Assembly: GCA_034659015.1 (NCBI GenBank) | Contig: JAYEGL010000017.1 | Coordinates: forward strand, 402,731 to 466,730 | Source of the DNA: Maricaulis sp034659015 | GTDB lineage: Bacteria > Pseudomonadota > Alphaproteobacteria > Caulobacterales > Maricaulaceae | DNA length: 64,000 nucleotides | Reading direction: 5' to 3' | Shown: one piece after another, positions 34,852 to 43,259 of the stretch | Position numbering within the stretch: the first letter of the stretch is position 1 | How the letters are laid out: every line of letters starts with the position of its first letter | Translations under genes and position numbers: made by a program | The notes under the pieces: generated by a model | The model's input: only the letters and a program-made list of their open reading frames with translations | Told to the model about the DNA's origin: nothing | Database searches by the model: none

Positions 34852-35645
34852 CGGGTCCAGCGCGGGTTTTCGAACCAGGCCTGTTCGGCCTCCACCTGCA
34901 CGAAGTCACGCTCGGGCCAGCGCATGGCCGTCAGATAGCCACCGAAGACACAGCCTGTGTCGATGCAATGCACATTGTTGCGCGCCCGCACATCGGGCTC
35001 GGCGACATGGCCGTGCACGACGGTGGCCTGGCCCGAATAGTTCCGCGCCCAGTCGCGCCGGACCGGCAGGCCGTGCGCGTCGCGCTCGCCCGTGACCTCG
35101 CCGAACATGGCAAACGCTCTGACGCGGGATGTCTCCTCGCCGTGCATGTCGGCATGCACGCCGGCATGGGCGACGACGAGATCGCCGCCATCGAGCAGCA
35201 GGTGGTGCGGCAGGCGGTCGATGAAATCGGCGGCGCGGCGGCGGAAAACCGCACTCTCGCGCTCGAACTGCTCGATGGTCGCCTCCAGCCCGTGACTGAT
35301 CTTCACATCGCGCCCGGCCAGCCAGCGGCGGAACTTGTCGTCATGATTGCCCACGACGCAATGCCCCCGCTCTTCCTCGACGAGATGCATGGCCAGCCGG
35401 ATCACGTCCGGCGTCCGCGGCCCGCGATCGACCAGATCGCCCAGCAGGACAGGCTTGCGGCCCTCGGGATGGTGGATGCGGTAGTCGCGCGATCCCGCGG
35501 CGCCTTCATGGCGCACGTCATAGCCGAGCCGGTGCAGCAGCCGCTCCAGCTCGCCGGCACAGCCGTGCACATCGCCGATCAGGTCGAACGGGCCGGTATC
35601 GTCGATGAAACGATCCGGCGGTGTGGGCGAAACGCGCATATCCAT
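34848..35645 (-). CDS. Metallophosphoesterase (PrpA/ApaH-like)
   Basis: A 265-residue calcineurin-like phosphatase. All metal motifs are present: GDVHGCAGE, GDLVDRGPRT, GNHDDKF, and the later histidines in VVAHAGVH and VHGHVAEPD. The order and size fit the PrpA/PrpB and ApaH group of protein or dinucleoside-polyphosphate phosphatases. Start could be the Met two codons later (35639), which has a better spaced GGGGG. It sits alone, convergent with coq9. Confidence 0.88.
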   Translation of the reverse strand: MDMRVSPTPPDRFIDDTGPFDLIGDVHGCAGELERLLHRLGYDVRHEGAAGSRDYRIHHPEGRKPVLLGDLVDRGPRTPDVIRLAMHLVEEERGHCVVGNHDDKFRRWLAGRDVKISHGLEATIEQFERESAVFRRRAADFIDRLPHHLLLDGGDLVVAHAGVHADMHGEETSRVRAFAMFGEVTGERDAHGLPVRRDWARNYSGQATVVHGHVAEPDVRARNNVHCIDTGCVFGGYLTAMRWPERDFVQVEAEQAWFENPRWTR

Positions 35646-35683
35646 GCCCCCAATATGGGGTGTCGCGCCGGCCGGGCGAACCC

Positions 35684-36763
35684 CTAAAGCGGGGAGAGCC
35701 GGTTCACATGGCCCATCTTGCGGCCGGCCCGTACGCTGCGCTTGCCGTAAAGATGCAGACGCGCAGCCGGATCGGCGGCCAGCGCCGCCCAGTCATTGGC
35801 GTCCTCGCCGATGAGATTGGTCATCACGCAGGCGGAGTGCGGTGCCGGATCGCCCAGCGGCCAGCCGGCGACGGCCCGCATGTGCTGTTCGAACTGGCCG
35901 CAGCCGCAGGCATCCATCGTCCAGTGGCCGGTATTGTGGACGCGCGGCGCGATCTCGTTGACGACAAGCCCGTCCGGCCCGAGGTCGAACAGCTCGACGG
36001 CGAAGACGCCGACATGGTCCAGCCCGCCGCCGATCTGCCGGGCGATATCCAGGGCGCGGTCCTGCGTCGCCGCGTCAATGCCCGGCGCCGGCGCGGTGGT
36101 CTGTTTCAGGATACCGCCGCCATGCACATTCTCGCTGAGCGGCCAGGCCTTCACCGTGCCGTCCAAGGCCCGGGCGGCCACGACGGAGAGTTCGCGCTCG
36201 AAGGCCGCCGCCCCTTCCAGGATGGCCGGCTTTTCACCGATCGCCTGCCAGGCCGCCGCGGCCTCGCCGGGCTCGCGGATCCAGGCCTGGCCCTTGCCGT
36301 CATAGCCGAAGCGCCGGGTCTTCAGCACGGCCGGCAGACCGATGCGCTCGATCGCGGCTTCCAGTCCGGCCAGATCGTCGACCGGGGCGAACGGCACGGT
36401 GGCAGCGCCCGCCTCGTTGATGAAGGTTTTCTCGACCAGCCGGTCCTGGGTCAGTTCCAGCGAGCGCCCCCCGGGACGCAGCTCGGACACGCGCGCCGCG
36501 ATGGCGACGGTCTCGACCGGAACATTCTCGAATTCGTAGGTGATCGCGTCGCAGCGCTCGGCGAAGGCCTGGACGGCACCGGCATCGTCCCAGGGCGCGC
36601 TGAAGGCCCGCGCCGCGACGCGCGCGGCCGGACAATCCGGCTCGGGCTCGTAGACATGGACATCGAAGCCCAGCCCGGCGCCTGCCGTCGCCAGCATGCG
36701 GCCCAGCTGGCCGCCACCGAGAATACCGATCACCGAACCGGGTTCGAGCAGGGTCGCCGTCAT
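35684..36763 (-). CDS. purK: N5-carboxyaminoimidazole ribonucleotide synthase
   Basis: PurK converts AIR, ATP and bicarbonate to N5-CAIR in purine synthesis. The 359-residue ATP-grasp enzyme starts VIGILGGGQLGRMLA; it contains VLKTRRFGYDGKGQ (ATP-binding loop), AFERELSVVAARA and VNEIAPRVHNTGHWT. It follows purE by 6 bp as a two-gene operon supplying the next two steps of the pathway. Confidence 0.97.
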   Translation of the reverse strand: MTATLLEPGSVIGILGGGQLGRMLATAGAGLGFDVHVYEPEPDCPAARVAARAFSAPWDDAGAVQAFAERCDAITYEFENVPVETVAIAARVSELRPGGRSLELTQDRLVEKTFINEAGAATVPFAPVDDLAGLEAAIERIGLPAVLKTRRFGYDGKGQAWIREPGEAAAAWQAIGEKPAILEGAAAFERELSVVAARALDGTVKAWPLSENVHGGGILKQTTAPAPGIDAATQDRALDIARQIGGGLDHVGVFAVELFDLGPDGLVVNEIAPRVHNTGHWTMDACGCGQFEQHMRAVAGWPLGDPAPHSACVMTNLIGEDANDWAALAADPAARLHLYGKRSVRAGRKMGHVNRLSPL

Positions 36764-36769
36764 GGGAGC

Positions 36770-37282
36770 TCAGTCCTCGACCGTCACCGGAACGCTGTCG
36801 GTCTGGGCCTGGCGCCAATGAGCCAGCCGTCCCGCCACACCGTCGTCCGACAGGGACAGGATGGAGGCCGCCAGCAGCCCGGCATTCGTCGCCCCGGCAT
36901 CGCCGATGGCCAGCGTGCCCACGGGGACGCCGGCGGGCATCTGGACGATGGAGAGCAGGCTGTCCTGGCCGCTGAGCGCCTTGGACTTCACCGGCACGCC
37001 GAGCACCGGCAGCGTCGTCATGGAGGCAATCATGCCCGGCAGGTGTGCCGCCCCGCCCGCACCGGCGATGATCACCTTGATGCCGCGATCGCGCGCGCCC
37101 TTGGCAAACGCGCACAGGCGGTCGGGCGTCCGATGGGCCGACACGACCTCGGCCTCGTAATTCACGCCAAGCTCGCGCAGAAGTCCGGCCGCCTTCTTCA
37201 TGGTCGGCCAGTCCGAGCGCGAGCCCATGACGATGGCGACGTCGGCGGTGATATCGGGAGAGGATGGCGAAAGATCGCTCAT
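36770..37282 (-). CDS. purE: N5-carboxyaminoimidazole ribonucleotide mutase
   Basis: PurE class I mutase, converting N5-CAIR to CAIR. The 170-residue protein has the phosphate-binding MGSRSDWPTMKKA, the active-site SAHRTPDRL and AGAGGAAHLPGMIA, all characteristic. The start follows CAGGAAG. It is the first gene of the purEK operon and is divergent from a diguanylate cyclase gene. Confidence 0.97.
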   Translation of the reverse strand: MSDLSPSSPDITADVAIVMGSRSDWPTMKKAAGLLRELGVNYEAEVVSAHRTPDRLCAFAKGARDRGIKVIIAGAGGAAHLPGMIASMTTLPVLGVPVKSKALSGQDSLLSIVQMPAGVPVGTLAIGDAGATNAGLLAASILSLSDDGVAGRLAHWRQAQTDSVPVTVED

Positions 37283-37440
37283 GACGCTTCCTGCGCGGGG
37301 AAAAGGAAGCGCGCGACATTAACCTCCGCGCGTGGAAGGTCAAGACGCCTTGCGATGCAGGGCTTTTCTTTTGGCGCTTGAGGGTTTCTTAACCACACTT
37401 CTCCAGCTTGTGCTGGAATGGAATCGGAACGGATCGAGCC

Positions 37441-38178
37441 ATGCGCATCGGCCCCTTGAACACCACCGGTAACGTCTCCCGCACGGGCAAGACGGAGACC
37501 GCCAAGAAAGGCAGCGCCGCCGGCGCCAGCGCCCCGCCGCAGGATGCGGCGTCCATCATGGGCGTGCCGGAAGCGGAACTGACGCCCAATGTCCAGCGGG
37601 CGCTTCTCTCGCTGATGGGTGAAGTGGACCAGCTGCGCAAGGAAACCGAGCGCCTGCGCGGCCGCGTGCGCGAACTGGAATCGCTGGCCGACCATGACGT
37701 GCTGGTTCCCGTGCTCAACCGCCGCGCCTTCCTGCGCGAGGTGTCCAAGGCGCTGGCCCTGGCCGAACGCCACGACGCGCCGTCGGCCCTGGTCTATCTG
37801 GACCTCAACGGCTTCAAGGACATCAACGACACCTACGGCCATGCCGCCGGCGATGCCGCGCTCCACCATGTCGCCAGCCTGCTGACCGCCCATGTCCGCG
37901 AAACCGATGCTGTGGGCCGGCTCGGCGGCGACGAGTTCGGACTCGTTCTGACCCTGACCGGCCATGACGGTGCCCAGGCGAAGGCTCGCGAACTGGTCGA
38001 CATCCTGCACAGTTCGCCCTTCATGCATGAGGGCAAGGCATTGTCGGTGGGCGCAGCCTGGGGATGCCATCCGCTGATGCCGGGCCACAAGGCCGAAGAG
38101 GCGATGGCCCAGGCCGATGCGGCCATGTATGCGCGCAAGCAGGCCCAGAAGGCCGAGGCCCGGCGCAAGCAGGCCTAG
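37441..38178 (+). CDS. Soluble diguanylate cyclase (GGDEF)
   Basis: A 245-residue cytoplasmic protein making c-di-GMP. Residues 1-45 are basic and probably disordered, 50-85 form a coiled coil (EVDQLRKETERLRGRVRELESL), and the GGDEF domain follows (about 90-235). The A-site is LGGDEFG and the inhibitory I-site RETD lies exactly five residues before it, so activity and feedback control are both predicted. There is no sensor domain. In this group c-di-GMP controls the swarmer-to-stalked switch. A longer start at 37408 is out-ranked by lack of conservation and by the basic N-terminus at 37441. Confidence 0.93.
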   Translation: MRIGPLNTTGNVSRTGKTETAKKGSAAGASAPPQDAASIMGVPEAELTPNVQRALLSLMGEVDQLRKETERLRGRVRELESLADHDVLVPVLNRRAFLREVSKALALAERHDAPSALVYLDLNGFKDINDTYGHAAGDAALHHVASLLTAHVRETDAVGRLGGDEFGLVLTLTGHDGAQAKARELVDILHSSPFMHEGKALSVGAAWGCHPLMPGHKAEEAMAQADAAMYARKQAQKAEARRKQA

Positions 38179-38188
38179 CCTCGCGCGA

Positions 38189-38401
38189 TCAGGCGATGAT
38201 GTCGGGCGTGATCTGGTCCTCAAGCCGGGAGATCTCGTCCTTCAGCCTGAGCTTTTCCTTCTTCAGACGGGCAATCTTCAGCTGATCGACGACACCGTTT
38301 TCGGCGAGCGCATCGACTTCGTGATTGAGAGCGTCGTGTTCCGCGCGCAGCATTCCGAGCTGTTCCAGAAGGGCCTGCTGCTCCTGGGCTTCTCCGTCCA
38401 T
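38189..38401 (-). CDS. DUF465 (YdcH-like) coiled-coil protein A
   Basis: A 70-residue helical protein: GMLRAEHDALNHEVDALAE, then VVDQLKIARLKKEKLRLKDEI, the DUF465 signature of two helices. Function of this small family is not known. It converges on the diguanylate cyclase gene. A paralogue lies at 39260-39448 on the other side of ubiX; the LKKEKLRLKDEI/LKKEKLRLKEQI segments are nearly identical. Confidence 0.85.
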   Translation of the reverse strand: MDGEAQEQQALLEQLGMLRAEHDALNHEVDALAENGVVDQLKIARLKKEKLRLKDEISRLEDQITPDIIA

Positions 38402-38583
38402 TCCTGAGCCGTCTCTTTCCGAACTGGGCGATAAGCGAATTGGGCAATGTACCGGTTGCCGCCCGGTCTTCGGATCCAGCGCCTTTCGCGTCCGTCCGGC
38501 TGCACCGCGGCGAAGACGGCACATTAGCCGCTTTCCCCGCCCAGATAAATCCGCAAAGGACGCTGCAGGCGCGAACGCGCCGC

Positions 38584-39168
38584 TCAGCGCCGGCCGCCCT
38601 CCAGGTCCTCGCCCCAGCGGCGCGTCCCGTCCCAGTCGAGACCGAACAGATCCAGCGCGCGGCCCACCGACTGATCCACCAGATCGTCGATCGTCTCGGG
38701 CCTGGCATAGAAGGCCGGCAGGGGCGGACATATCACCGCACCCATTTCGGTGAGGGCTTCCATGGTGCGGATATGGCCGAGATGAAAGGGCGTCTCGCGC
38801 ACCATCAGGACGAGGCGGCGACGCTCCTTCAGGACGACGTCGGCGGCGCGCGTGAGCAGGCTGGACGTCACGCCGGTCGCGATTTCCGACATGGTCCGCA
38901 CCGAACAGGGCGCGATGAGCATGCCGCGGGTCTGGAAGGATCCCGACGCGATCGGCGCGCCGACATCGGGCATCTTGTAGACATGGTCGGCCTGGGCGCG
39001 AAAGTCGCGAATGCGCCAGTCCGTCTCGTATCCGAGCGTCATCTCGGCCGCTTTGGAAGCGACCAGATGGCTCTCGATTCCCAGCGAGCGGAGCGCTTCC
39101 AACGCCCTGATTCCATAGACAATTCCGGACGCGCCCGAGACGCCCACGATCAACCGGTCCGGCTTCAT
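38584..39168 (-). CDS. ubiX: Flavin prenyltransferase UbiX
   Basis: UbiX makes prenylated FMN, the cofactor of the decarboxylase UbiD in ubiquinone synthesis. The 194-residue protein has the FMN-binding VGVSGASGIVYGIRALEAL, the GSFQTRGMLIAPCSVRTMSEIATG segment, and LVLMVRETPFHLGHIRTM, which is standard. ubiD is not in the window. It is flanked on both sides by DUF465 genes. Together with coq9 4 kb away it indicates ubiquinone as the respiratory quinone. Confidence 0.97.
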   Translation of the reverse strand: MKPDRLIVGVSGASGIVYGIRALEALRSLGIESHLVASKAAEMTLGYETDWRIRDFRAQADHVYKMPDVGAPIASGSFQTRGMLIAPCSVRTMSEIATGVTSSLLTRAADVVLKERRRLVLMVRETPFHLGHIRTMEALTEMGAVICPPLPAFYARPETIDDLVDQSVGRALDLFGLDWDGTRRWGEDLEGGRR

Positions 39169-39259
39169 ATTGTCCTAACCCCGAAACGTTTCGTGAATAG
39201 ACATAATGCGTGGACGTGTTTCAATCGAGGGGTCCACTTCAGCAAGAGGAGACGTCTCC

Positions 39260-39448
39260 ATGTCCATCGAAGCCCGCATTCGTGAGCTCGACGCCCGTCA
39301 CACGCGTCTGGATTCCCAGCTCGACGAACTGAAAAAGCATTCGTCCGCGGACACGTTGGAAGTCGCCCGTCTGAAGAAGGAAAAACTGCGACTCAAGGAG
39401 CAGATCGAGTCTCTTCGAATGAGCACGCATCAGTCCCTCGCAGGATAG
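39260..39448 (+). CDS. DUF465 (YdcH-like) coiled-coil protein B
   Basis: A 62-residue protein, MSIEARIRELDARHTRLDSQL with TLEVARLKKEKLRLKEQIESL, the canonical DUF465 form. The start has AGGAGA about 8 nt upstream. It has its own terminator and is divergent from ubiX. Function unknown; the family forms small helical hairpins. Confidence 0.9.
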   Translation: MSIEARIRELDARHTRLDSQLDELKKHSSADTLEVARLKKEKLRLKEQIESLRMSTHQSLAG

Positions 39449-39490
39449 CGAATGGTACTGATGCGACCCTGAACTGAGACCTGACAAGGA

Positions 39491-39515
39491 GGGCGGCTTT
39501 CGAGCCGCCCTTTTT
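39491..39515 (+). terminator. Terminator of DUF465 gene B
   Basis: An 8-bp GC-rich stem (gggcggct / agccgccc) with a TTCG tetraloop and a run of five T. A textbook intrinsic terminator 43 bp after the stop. Confidence 0.93.
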
Positions 39516-39553
39516 GCAGGTTACACTGGCTGCCACCCTTACCGGAGACACTC

Positions 39554-40417
39554 ATGCGTGCGTTCACCGCCCTGCTGCCCCTCGCCCTTCTGGCGACAAG
39601 TCCCGTCCAGGCCCTCGCCCAGACCGGCAAGGACAACACACCGTGCCAGGCCGGCCGCGCGGCCCTGGAGGCCGGCGAGAGCACGCGCGCGATCGAGTTG
39701 CTGGAAACCTGCCTGGCGAGCACGGATCTGGAACCCGATCGCGAGGTGAGCGTCTATGCCGGGCTCGGTGCGGCCTTCCTCGCCGAACAGCGCTTCGAGG
39801 ACGCCCTGAACGCCTATAATTTCGCCTTCGCCATCGCCGACACCCAGCAGGCCGAAGTGATCGAACCCACGCTGTGGCGCAACCGGGGCATCGCCCGCGC
39901 CGAGCTGGACCAGCTGGACGGCGCCCTGGAGGACCTGCAGCGCGCCGCGTCGGAAATGCCGGACGACGTGATGACCCATCTCACCCTGGGCTTTGTCTAT
40001 CAGGACCTCGACCGTCCGGCCGATGCCGTGGTCGCCTATGACAATGTCGTGCGCCTGGAGCCGGAATGGACCGGCGCCTGGATCAACCGCTCCAGCGCAC
40101 TGCTGGATGCCGGCATGACCTCCGCCGCCGTCGAGGATGCCCGCCGCGCCGTGGAGCTGGAGCCGGCCAGCGGCACCACGCTCAACATGCTGTGCTGGAC
40201 GCTGATCAAGGATGACCGCGCGCGCACCGCCCTGCCGCTGTGCGAACAGGCCGTGGCACTGGAGCCGGAGAGCGGTGCCATTGTTCATTCCCACGCCTCG
40301 GCCCTGGAAGCGCTCGGCCGGATGGACGAGGCGCGGCCGCTCTATCGCCGGGCCTGGCAATTATCGCCCGACGACCCGGAAATCTCCGCCGACTACGAGC
40401 GCACGCACAATCCCTGA
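39554..40417 (+). CDS. Periplasmic TPR-repeat protein
   Basis: A 287-residue protein with a clear signal peptide (FTALLPLALLATSPVQALAQ) and six to seven tetratricopeptide repeats through the rest (for example PADAVVAYDNVVRLEPEWTGAWINRSSALLDAG). One cysteine pair lies near the N-terminus (CQAG, ETCL) and another near LNMLCW and PLCEQA. Probably a periplasmic scaffold; nothing in the neighbourhood fixes its role. Confidence 0.8.
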   Translation: MRAFTALLPLALLATSPVQALAQTGKDNTPCQAGRAALEAGESTRAIELLETCLASTDLEPDREVSVYAGLGAAFLAEQRFEDALNAYNFAFAIADTQQAEVIEPTLWRNRGIARAELDQLDGALEDLQRAASEMPDDVMTHLTLGFVYQDLDRPADAVVAYDNVVRLEPEWTGAWINRSSALLDAGMTSAAVEDARRAVELEPASGTTLNMLCWTLIKDDRARTALPLCEQAVALEPESGAIVHSHASALEALGRMDEARPLYRRAWQLSPDDPEISADYERTHNP

Positions 40418-40533
40418 CACCCGCCCGCCGCGGTCCGCACCGCAAGCGGGGCATTGCAACACCCCGCCGCTCGTGCAAGGTCAGCGATCCCGTCTGGGCG
40501 GATGCCGCCCGTTTGGAACAAGAGGATCGCAAA

Positions 40534-41328
40534 ATGGGTGATCGCGTCGCCATCGTGACCGGTGGAGCCAACGGCATCGGCAAGGCCTGCGCCCGCCGGC
40601 TCAGCGAGGACGGCTGCCAGGTCGTCATTGCCGATATCGACCAGAGCGCCGGCGAGGCCCTGGCCGACGAGCTCGGCGCAGGCAAGGGCAAGGCCCTCTT
40701 TGTGTCCTGCGACGTGTCCGATCGCCTGGCGGTCAACAATCTCCTGTCGGAAACCCGCTCGACCTTCGACCGGCTGGACGTGCTGGTGAACAATGCCGGC
40801 ATCGTCTCCAAGGGCGACATCCTCGACCTGTCCGAAGCCGATTTCGACCGCGTGATGGGCGTCAATCTCAAGGGCGCCTTCCTGGTGGCCCGCGAGGCGG
40901 CGCGCCAGATGGTGGAACAGATCGAGGAGGACGGCGAGCGCGCCGAGGATGCCCGGCGGCGCTATGCGATCATCAATATGTCGTCGGTGAACGGCGTGGT
41001 CGCCATTCCCGACCAGCTCGCCTACTGCGCCACCAAGGGCGCGATCAACCAGCTCACGAAGTCGATGGCGCTGTCGCTGGCGAAGTACGGCATCCGGGTC
41101 AACGCGATCGGCCCGGGCAGCATCAATACCGACGTGCTCAAATCGGTCAGCGACAATCCCGACGCCATGGCCCGCATCATGTCGCGTACGCCGCTGCAGC
41201 GTATCGGCGACCCCGACGAGGTGGCCTCGGTCGCCTCCTTCCTGGCCTCCAAGGATGCCAGCTACATCACCGGCACCACGATCTATGCCGATGGCGGCCG
41301 CCTGGCGATGAACTACACAGTGAGCTGA
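40534..41328 (+). CDS. SDR-family oxidoreductase
   Basis: A 264-residue classical short-chain dehydrogenase. Cofactor motif VTGGANGIGKA, NNAG motif, catalytic serine in INMSSVNG, and YCATK are all present; the aspartate in IADID favours NAD over NADP. It ends ITGTTIYADGGRLAMNY, as in 3-oxoacyl-ACP reductase and glucose dehydrogenase-like members. An insert QIEEDGERAEDARRRYAI before strand 5 is a little unusual. The start follows GAGGA. It ends at a bidirectional terminator shared with trcR. Confidence 0.92.
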   Translation: MGDRVAIVTGGANGIGKACARRLSEDGCQVVIADIDQSAGEALADELGAGKGKALFVSCDVSDRLAVNNLLSETRSTFDRLDVLVNNAGIVSKGDILDLSEADFDRVMGVNLKGAFLVAREAARQMVEQIEEDGERAEDARRRYAIINMSSVNGVVAIPDQLAYCATKGAINQLTKSMALSLAKYGIRVNAIGPGSINTDVLKSVSDNPDAMARIMSRTPLQRIGDPDEVASVASFLASKDASYITGTTIYADGGRLAMNYTVS

Positions 41329-41333
41329 CACGA

Positions 41334-41364
41334 AAAAGGCCGGGTCCCACGGACCCGGCCTTTT
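41334..41364. terminator. Bidirectional terminator of SDR gene and trcR
   Basis: A perfect 14-bp stem (aaaaggccgggtcc / ggacccggcctttt) with a 3-nt loop, with A and T ends for both strands. It lies between two convergent genes. Confidence 0.94.
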
Positions 41365-41385
41365 CAGATCGACGCAAACAGCCGG

Positions 41386-42051
41386 TCAGTCCTGCTTGGA
41401 GCCACCGAACAGGGTTTCCAGGTCGACATCGTCCGGATTGAACTCGTCGGATCCGGTGTCCAGCTCGTCCTGCGCCTTCAGCGTGTCGTTGAGCATTTCC
41501 GGATTTTCCTCTTCCAGCTTGCGCCGGCGGGCCGAGGCCTTCTTCACCTGCTCGTCCAGATCGATCTGGGTGCACAGCCCCAGCGAAACCGGATCGGTCG
41601 GCTTGATGTTCGCCGAGTTCCAGTGCGTGCGCTCGCGCACGGCCTGGATCGTCGTCTTGGTGGTGCCGATCAGCTTGGAGATCTGCGCGTCGGACAGTTC
41701 CGGGTGGTTACGCACCAGCCAGGCGATCGCGTCCGGACGGTTCTGGCGGCGCGACAGCGGCGTATAGCGCGGTCCGCGGCGCTTGGCCGGCGTATGCAGG
41801 TCGGCATATTTCGGCTTGGTCACCTTCATGCGGTAATCGCTGTTGTTCTCGGCGCTCTCGATTTCCTCGCGGGTGAGCTGGCCGTTGGAGATGGGGTCCG
41901 CGCCCCGCACGCCGACGGCGACGTCGCCATCGGCGATCCCCTTCACTTCCAGCGGATGCAGGCCGCAGAAATCGGCGATCTGGTCGAAGGTGAGAGACGT
42001 GTTGTCGACGAGCCAGACCGCCGTGGCTTTCGGCATCAGGATCTCGGTCAT
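41386..42051 (-). CDS. trcR: TrcR, DUF1013 transcription/cell-cycle regulator
   Basis: A 221-residue DUF1013 protein. In Caulobacter TrcR travels with RNA polymerase and supports CtrA-dependent cell-cycle transcription. Family markers: PKATAVWLVDNTSLTFDQIADFCGLHPLEVKGIADG and DAIAWLVRNHPELSDAQISKLIGTTKTTIQAVRERTHWN, two HTH-like segments, then an acidic tail (EFNPDDVDLETLFGG). The start is set by AAGGAGA 7 nt upstream. A leader of about 100 nt with an intrinsic-terminator hairpin precedes the gene, suggesting attenuation. Confidence 0.95.
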   Translation of the reverse strand: MTEILMPKATAVWLVDNTSLTFDQIADFCGLHPLEVKGIADGDVAVGVRGADPISNGQLTREEIESAENNSDYRMKVTKPKYADLHTPAKRRGPRYTPLSRRQNRPDAIAWLVRNHPELSDAQISKLIGTTKTTIQAVRERTHWNSANIKPTDPVSLGLCTQIDLDEQVKKASARRRKLEEENPEMLNDTLKAQDELDTGSDEFNPDDVDLETLFGGSKQD

Positions 42052-42076
42052 GCGTATAGTCTCCTTTGGGAGAAAC

Positions 42077-42137
42077 AAAAAAAGCCCGACGCGGCGGCCG
42101 GGCTCGGGCTTCCGACGCTGCGCGGCGGGATAGCCCG
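42077..42137 (-). promoter_or_regulatory. Attenuator-like RNA leader of trcR
   Basis: Read on the minus strand: cgggct (42137-42132), then agcccga (42110-42104), then tcgggct (42089-42083) directly followed by seven T (42083-42077). The second and third segments form an intrinsic terminator; the first and second can pair perfectly over six bases, which would prevent it. The T run ends 25 nt before the trcR ATG, so trcR mRNA from the promoter at 42159-42187 must cross it. It could also serve to end the upstream gene. Confidence 0.55.
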
Positions 42138-42158
42138 TACACGAAGCGATTTGAGGCT

Positions 42159-42187
42159 TTTATACCGCACTCGATGCTGTCTGGAAA
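42159..42187 (-). promoter_or_regulatory. Candidate trcR promoter
   Basis: On the minus strand TTTCCA (42187-42182), 17 nt, TATAAA (42164-42159): four and five of six matches to the sigma-70 boxes at ideal spacing. Transcription would start near 42152, about 100 nt before trcR. Confidence 0.45.
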
Positions 42188-42206
42188 GCGGGCCGGAATG
42201 CATTTG

Positions 42207-43205
42207 TCAGCACGTCAGCAGGATCTTGCCGGCGTGTTCGCCGCTGTCGAGACGGGCATGTGCGGCACGGACATCGTCGAGCGGGAAGCGGCTGTCGATC
42301 ACCGGCGCCAGCTTTCCGGCCTCGACCCAGGGCCACACGGTTTCGCGCACAGCGCGGGCCAGACGCGCCTTCTCGGCGTCCGGACGCGCGCGCAGTGTGG
42401 ATCCCGTCAGCACGATCCGCTTGAGCATCATGCGCATCAGATCGACTTCGACCCGGCTTCCCTTGAGAAAGGCGATGGAGACGATGCGGGCGTCCTGGCG
42501 GGCGCAATTGATGTTCTTCTGCACATAATCGCCGCCGACCATGTCGAGGATCACATCCGCCCCGCCGGCCTCCTTCACCACCGCCTCGAAATCGGTCTCG
42601 CGGTAGTGGACCGCGATATCCGCGCCGAGACGTTCGCACAGCGCCACCTTCTCCGCCGTGCCGGCCGTGGCGATGACACGGGCACCATGCGCCTTGGCCA
42701 TCTGGATGGCGGTCGTGCCGATCCCGCTCGACCCGCCATGGACCAAAAGTGTCTCGTCCGGCGACAGTGCGCCGATCTCGAACACGTTGACCCACACCGT
42801 CATCACCGTCTCGGGCAGGCCGGCGGCCTCGGTCAGGTCGAGCCCGGACGGCGCAGGCAGGACCGATCCGGCCGGCGCCACCACATAGTCGGAATAGCCG
42901 CCCCCGGCGACCAGCGCGCACACGGCGTCGCCCTCGGCCAGTCCAGAAACCCCTTCCCCGACGGCCGCGACATGACCGGCGACCTCCAGGCCCAGCCCTT
43001 CCGGCGCACCGGGCGGTGCGGGATAGAAGCCCAGCCGTTCGATCTGGTCGGGCCGGTTGACCCCGCACGCCACATTGCGGATCAGCACTTCGCCCGGACC
43101 GGGCGCCGGGACCGGGCGCCGCACCACGTCCAGCACGTCCGGGCCGCCGGGTTCGCGCGCGATCACGATACGGGTTTCGTGATGGGTTCCGGCCGGTTCC
43201 GTCAT
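42207..43205 (-). CDS. NAD(P)H-quinone oxidoreductase, PIG3/zeta-crystallin type
   Basis: A 332-residue medium-chain dehydrogenase lacking catalytic zinc ligands. Typical segments: VACGVNRPDQIERLGFYP, GLEVAGHVAAVGEGV, LVHGGSSGIGTTAIQMAKAHGARVIATAGT (NADPH site) and the TGSTLRARPDAEKARLA segment of the PIG3/TP53I3 branch. It likely reduces quinones with NADPH. Single gene, divergent from the DUF1192-rcdA pair and upstream of trcR on the same strand. Confidence 0.92.
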   Translation of the reverse strand: MTEPAGTHHETRIVIAREPGGPDVLDVVRRPVPAPGPGEVLIRNVACGVNRPDQIERLGFYPAPPGAPEGLGLEVAGHVAAVGEGVSGLAEGDAVCALVAGGGYSDYVVAPAGSVLPAPSGLDLTEAAGLPETVMTVWVNVFEIGALSPDETLLVHGGSSGIGTTAIQMAKAHGARVIATAGTAEKVALCERLGADIAVHYRETDFEAVVKEAGGADVILDMVGGDYVQKNINCARQDARIVSIAFLKGSRVEVDLMRMMLKRIVLTGSTLRARPDAEKARLARAVRETVWPWVEAGKLAPVIDSRFPLDDVRAAHARLDSGEHAGKILLTC

Positions 43206-43259
43206 GGGACTCTCCGTGGCTTCGGGTTATGGTCGGGGGCTGACACTGTGGAGGCCCCC

